Source: an uncultured Lachnospiraceae bacterium
GTDB lineage: Bacteria > Bacillota > Clostridia > Lachnospirales > Lachnospiraceae
Direction of reading: 5' to 3'
NCBI GenBank assembly: GCA_902782625.1
Contig: CACZNZ010000321.1
Coordinates: 1 to 8,734, forward strand
DNA: 8,734 bases
The notes under the pieces were generated by a model, which worked only from the letters and a program-made list of their open reading frames with translations, was not told the DNA's origin and did not search any database. Position numbers and translations under genes: made by a program. This document shows, in pieces, positions 7,339 through 8,734 of this stretch. Numbering within the stretch: the first letter of the stretch is position 1; every line of letters starts with the position of its first letter.

Positions 7339-7368
7339 ACCATAAAAACTTTGTTAGATGTTTGTCAA
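7339..7368 (-). promoter_or_regulatory. Sigma-A-type promoter for the LRR gene
   Basis: On the minus strand a perfect TTGACA (7363-7368) is followed after 18 bp by TATGGT (7339-7344), with a second TATGAT-like box at 7334-7339. It lies about 100 bp upstream of the LRR start codon and points toward it. No operator is evident in the leader between promoter and start. Confidence 0.6.
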
Positions 7369-7374
7369 TGGGGT

Positions 7375-7424
7375 GGGGGCGGGGTCACTTCTCTACGGTG
7401 AAGTCCCCAGGGACCGCCGCCCCC
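7375..7424. other. GC-rich imperfect hairpin, phage-like
   Basis: An inner stem, GGGG (7381-7384) plus ACTTC (7387-7391) against GAAGTCCCC (7400-7408), is interrupted by a 2-base bulge and closed by an 8-base loop. An outer stem pairs GGGGGC (7375-7380) with GCCCCC (7419-7424). The very GC-rich stretch, followed by TTTCGCGAAA (7437-7446), resembles DNA I associate with the region upstream of terminase genes in clostridial phages. It may be a leftover of the prophage represented at 5407-5952. That origin is inference. Confidence 0.35.
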
Positions 7425-7502
7425 TCACGCGCACTTTTTCGCGAAATTCAAAAGGGGGTTTAATCAGGATGAGCAGGAGGGGTATATTTCGCGCAAGAGT
7501 AC

Positions 7503-7523
7503 AAACGGTCAATAGTACCGTTT
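7503..7523. promoter_or_regulatory. Inverted repeat upstream of the HTH gene, possible operator
   Basis: AAACGGT (7503-7509) and ACCGTTT (7517-7523) are perfect 7-bp arms around a 7-base spacer, 31 bp before the HTH gene start. Centre-to-centre spacing is 14 bp rather than one full helical turn. The position suits autoregulation by a dimer or an RNA hairpin in the leader; no promoter can be assigned confidently. Confidence 0.45.
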
Positions 7524-7554
7524 CGTGAAAAGGTATGGAAAGCGAGGTGATTTC

Positions 7555-7908
7555 ATGACGGATGAGCAGGCACTACAGATCAGAAAGCTCCGTGCCCAGG
7601 GTATGGGGTATCGTGCAATCGCAACGACTGTGAATCTGTCACGGGATGCCGTTCGCGCTTATTGCCGGTCAGTTGGGATTGGCGGGTACCGAATCGAGTA
7701 CGAGATGAACCTGAAAGAACGGATGAATGACGGTAGGGCTTGTTCCTTCTGCGGGGCGGAGCTTATTCAACCGGTAACAGGGAGACGCAGGCGTTTCTGC
7801 AGTGATATTTGCAGGAGAAGTTACTGGCGGATGCACCGCGATGAGCTAAAAAAGAAACCAGAAGCGATACGTCATCATTTACACAGCTTGGATCATTCAA
7901 TGCGGTAG
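7555..7908 (+). CDS. Small HTH plus zinc-finger protein with replaced C-terminus
   Basis: 117 residues from the ATG at 7555, chosen because GAGGTGA (7544-7550) lies at the right distance; a GTG at 7525 has no such site. Residues 6-42 form a resolvase/sigma-like helix-turn-helix (RKLRAQGMGYRAIATTVNLS then RDAVRAYCRSVG). Residues 61-90 hold a four-cysteine zinc site: C63, C66, C82, C86 (CSFC ... FCSDIC). Short proteins of this HTH-plus-treble-clef form are frequent on clostridial mobile islands and often continue into a second CPxCGxxF zinc ribbon. Here the product ends soon after MHRDELKKKPEAI in a His-rich tail read from DNA that also encodes the phosphorylase fragment in another frame, so the natural end is probably lost. 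A DNA-binding regulator of mobile DNA is likely, but the precise role is unknown. Confidence 0.75.
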   Translation: MTDEQALQIRKLRAQGMGYRAIATTVNLSRDAVRAYCRSVGIGGYRIEYEMNLKERMNDGRACSFCGAELIQPVTGRRRRFCSDICRRSYWRMHRDELKKKPEAIRHHLHSLDHSMR

Positions 7909-8552
7909 ATTTAGCACTTGATTTGTTTACACCCTATTACGTAATTGCAGTTGGTGTAGCTTTTGGAACAGATCCTAAAAACCAATTATTAGGGGATGTT
8001 TTAGTATCAAAAGAGTTGGTATTTTATGATAATTTCAACAAAGTCACAGATGGTGAAATAACGCTTAATGCCCACGAAGCATATCGAATAGATAAAGATT
8101 TAGGATCACAGCTGCATATTCTTGATTTTCCGTATCCTTCCGTGACAGAGAACCGTTTTAATTGGCATCCTGGGCCTATGCTTACAGGTGGTACGGTATT
8201 AAGTGACGCAGATGAGAGAAATCAGCTTGTCGAAGCAGCAGCAAGGATTGGCCAAAAGATAGTGGGCGGGGAGATGGAAGCAAGTGGAATTTATTATGCT
8301 TGCCAAAAAATAAAAGGAAGACATATCCCATTCCTGATCATTAAAGGGATATGCGATTGGGGCGCAGAAAAAAATGGGTGGAAAAAAGTTGTCAAAGATT
8401 TTCAGAAAGATAATAATCGGGATGTAGATAAAATCAAAGAAAGTGTTCAGGCGTATGCCTGTAACAATGCCTTTGATGCAATGTGCGAGATTTTTTCTGA
8501 TATGTTTTTTGGCCCGTCTATTGATGATAAGGGCGCCACTTCACTATTGTGA
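7884..8552 (+). pseudogene. Nucleoside phosphorylase (MTAN/PNP superfamily), N-terminally truncated
   Basis: From about 7884 a frame reads QLGSFNAVDLALDLFTPYYV, then VIAVGVAFG and GDVLVS, and ends at TGA 8550-8552. It matches the core of PNP/UDP phosphorylase-fold enzymes, which cleave N-glycosidic bonds of nucleosides such as methylthioadenosine. Counting from the TTG at 7923, the GGEMEASG motif gives E117, M118 and E119, the last the likely ribose-binding Glu; D145 in IKGICDWG matches the catalytic Asp. Roughly the first 60-70 residues of a normal domain are missing, including the general-base Glu, and there is no good start or ribosome binding site. The frame overlaps the HTH gene end. Base composition is clearly more AT-rich than neighbouring genes, suggesting separate origin. 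Such domains also serve as effectors in some defence and STAND-type proteins, so this may be a broken-off domain of a larger protein. Confidence 0.75.
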
Positions 8553-8583
8553 TTTGGATTGCAGTATAACATTATGGCAAAAC

Positions 8584-8603
8584 TCAACCCCAGGGGGTGT
8601 TGA
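8584..8603. repeat. Small imperfect hairpin at the IS21-like boundary
   Basis: TCAACCCC (8584-8591) pairs with GGGG-TG-TTGA across an AG centre, straddling the likely element edge at 8598. It may be accidental or part of the target preference. Confidence 0.3.
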
Positions 8604-8625
8604 TTGTCAAGGAAATTTGACCCAC

Positions 8626-8649
8626 TTTTACACTGAATTTTGACCCACC
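8626..8649 (+). repeat. IS end binding box, copy 1 (24 bp)
   Basis: Matches the 24 bp at 8705-8728 at 21 positions; differences are at the 8th, 13th and 14th bases. Both end in TTGACCCACC. The copies start 79 bp apart. Such spaced copies are the usual layout of transposase-binding sites at IS21 ends. Confidence 0.7.
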
Positions 8650-8688
8650 CTCATCCTCCCGCAAGGGATTACAGGGTGGGTCATTTTT
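8641..8688 (+). terminator. Terminator hairpin inside the IS21-like end
   Basis: TGACCCACCCT (8641-8651) pairs perfectly with AGGGTGGGTCA (8673-8683), followed at once by TTTTT (8684-8688). A second small stem, TCCC-GCAA-GGGA (8657-8668), sits in the loop with a GNRA-type tetraloop. The outer stem uses one direct GACCCAC box and one inverted box, so the binding sites double as a transcription block that would stop host transcripts entering the transposase genes. Confidence 0.7.
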
Positions 8689-8704
8689 CGTTGTCAATCC
8701 TGTT

Positions 8705-8728
8705 TTTTACATTGAAAATTGACCCACC
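8705..8728 (+). repeat. IS end binding box, copy 2 (24 bp)
   Basis: Direct copy of 8626-8649 with three differences, inward of the terminator hairpin. It supports a designed element end rather than random sequence. Confidence 0.7.
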
Positions 8729-8734
8729 TGTTTA

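Larger units (their letters stand above)
8598..8734. mobile_element. End of an IS21-like insertion element, cut by window edge
   Basis: From TGTTGATTGTC at 8598 onward the DNA carries repeated (T/A)TTGACCCAC boxes at 8616-8625, 8639-8648 and 8718-8727, plus an inverted copy at 8676-8683. IS21-family ends start with TG and contain several direct copies of a transposase-binding box inside the terminal repeat, which fits well. The transposase genes istA/istB would lie beyond 8734. No coding region for them is visible here, so the family call rests on end structure alone. Because the other end is outside, neither a target duplication nor the exact edge can be confirmed. Confidence 0.6.

Noticed and set aside
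7321..7349. Plus-strand TTGACA at 7321 as a promoter for the HTH gene
   Set aside because: No acceptable -10 box at 16-18 bp, and the site is over 200 bp from the start codon with a GC-rich hairpin between.
7188..7463. Plus-strand 91-codon frame across the LRR start and its promoter
   Set aside because: It lies opposite the well-supported LRR start and promoter and has no ribosome binding site; the coding look of its end may come from phage-like DNA but is not a gene.
8443..8643. Plus-strand 66-codon frame running into the IS21-like end
   Set aside because: It overlaps the phosphorylase fragment in another frame and crosses the element boundary; it is a shadow.

Overview
The window looks like an accessory, mosaic stretch of a Firmicutes genome, most likely a gut or rumen clostridium of the Lachnospiraceae/Oscillospiraceae type. 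This rests on strong AAGGAG/GGGAGG-type ribosome binding sites, moderate GC, Sel1 and internalin-like leucine-rich repeats, a Clostridia-type prophage SNF2 helicase, a short HTH/zinc-finger protein of a kind common on clostridial mobile DNA, and an IS21-like end. No taxonomic search was possible, so this is inference. All stops fit the standard code.

Layout: (1) 1-533 holds the end of an unrecognised gene and a Sel1-repeat ORF that starts in the middle of a repeat unit. (2) 534-932 has no convincing gene. (3) 933-4131 is the most intact part: two adjacent plus-strand genes 19 bp apart encode paralogous membrane proteins of 527 and 531 aa. Each has three N-terminal membrane segments followed by two copies of a beta-sandwich-like module. 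(4) 4132-4440 carries two hairpins, one of them a near-ideal bidirectional terminator. (5) 4441-5406 (minus) is the C-terminal part of an IS4/IS1634-type transposase. It is fused head-on at about 5406 to a piece of prophage (5407-5952): the end of a coiled-coil gene, then an SNF2 helicase start interrupted by TGA codons. (6) 6011-7237 (minus) is an intact membrane-anchored leucine-rich-repeat protein with its own promoter. (7) 7238-7554 contains that promoter, a GC-rich hairpin of phage-like character and a short inverted repeat. (8) 7555-7908 is a small HTH/zinc-finger protein whose tail appears to be replaced by the start of an AT-rich nucleoside-phosphorylase fragment (to 8552). (9) 8598-8734 is the end of an IS21-like element, with repeated GACCCAC boxes and a terminator hairpin; the rest lies beyond the window.

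Reading: only the paralogous pair and the LRR protein look like complete genes. Most of the rest is a patchwork of truncated genes meeting inside reading frames, which suggests repeated illegitimate recombination or mobile-element decay. The tandem membrane pair is the best candidate for an undescribed system: both proteins would present paired beta-sandwich modules outside the membrane and may work as a heteromeric complex. The window does not show what they bind.
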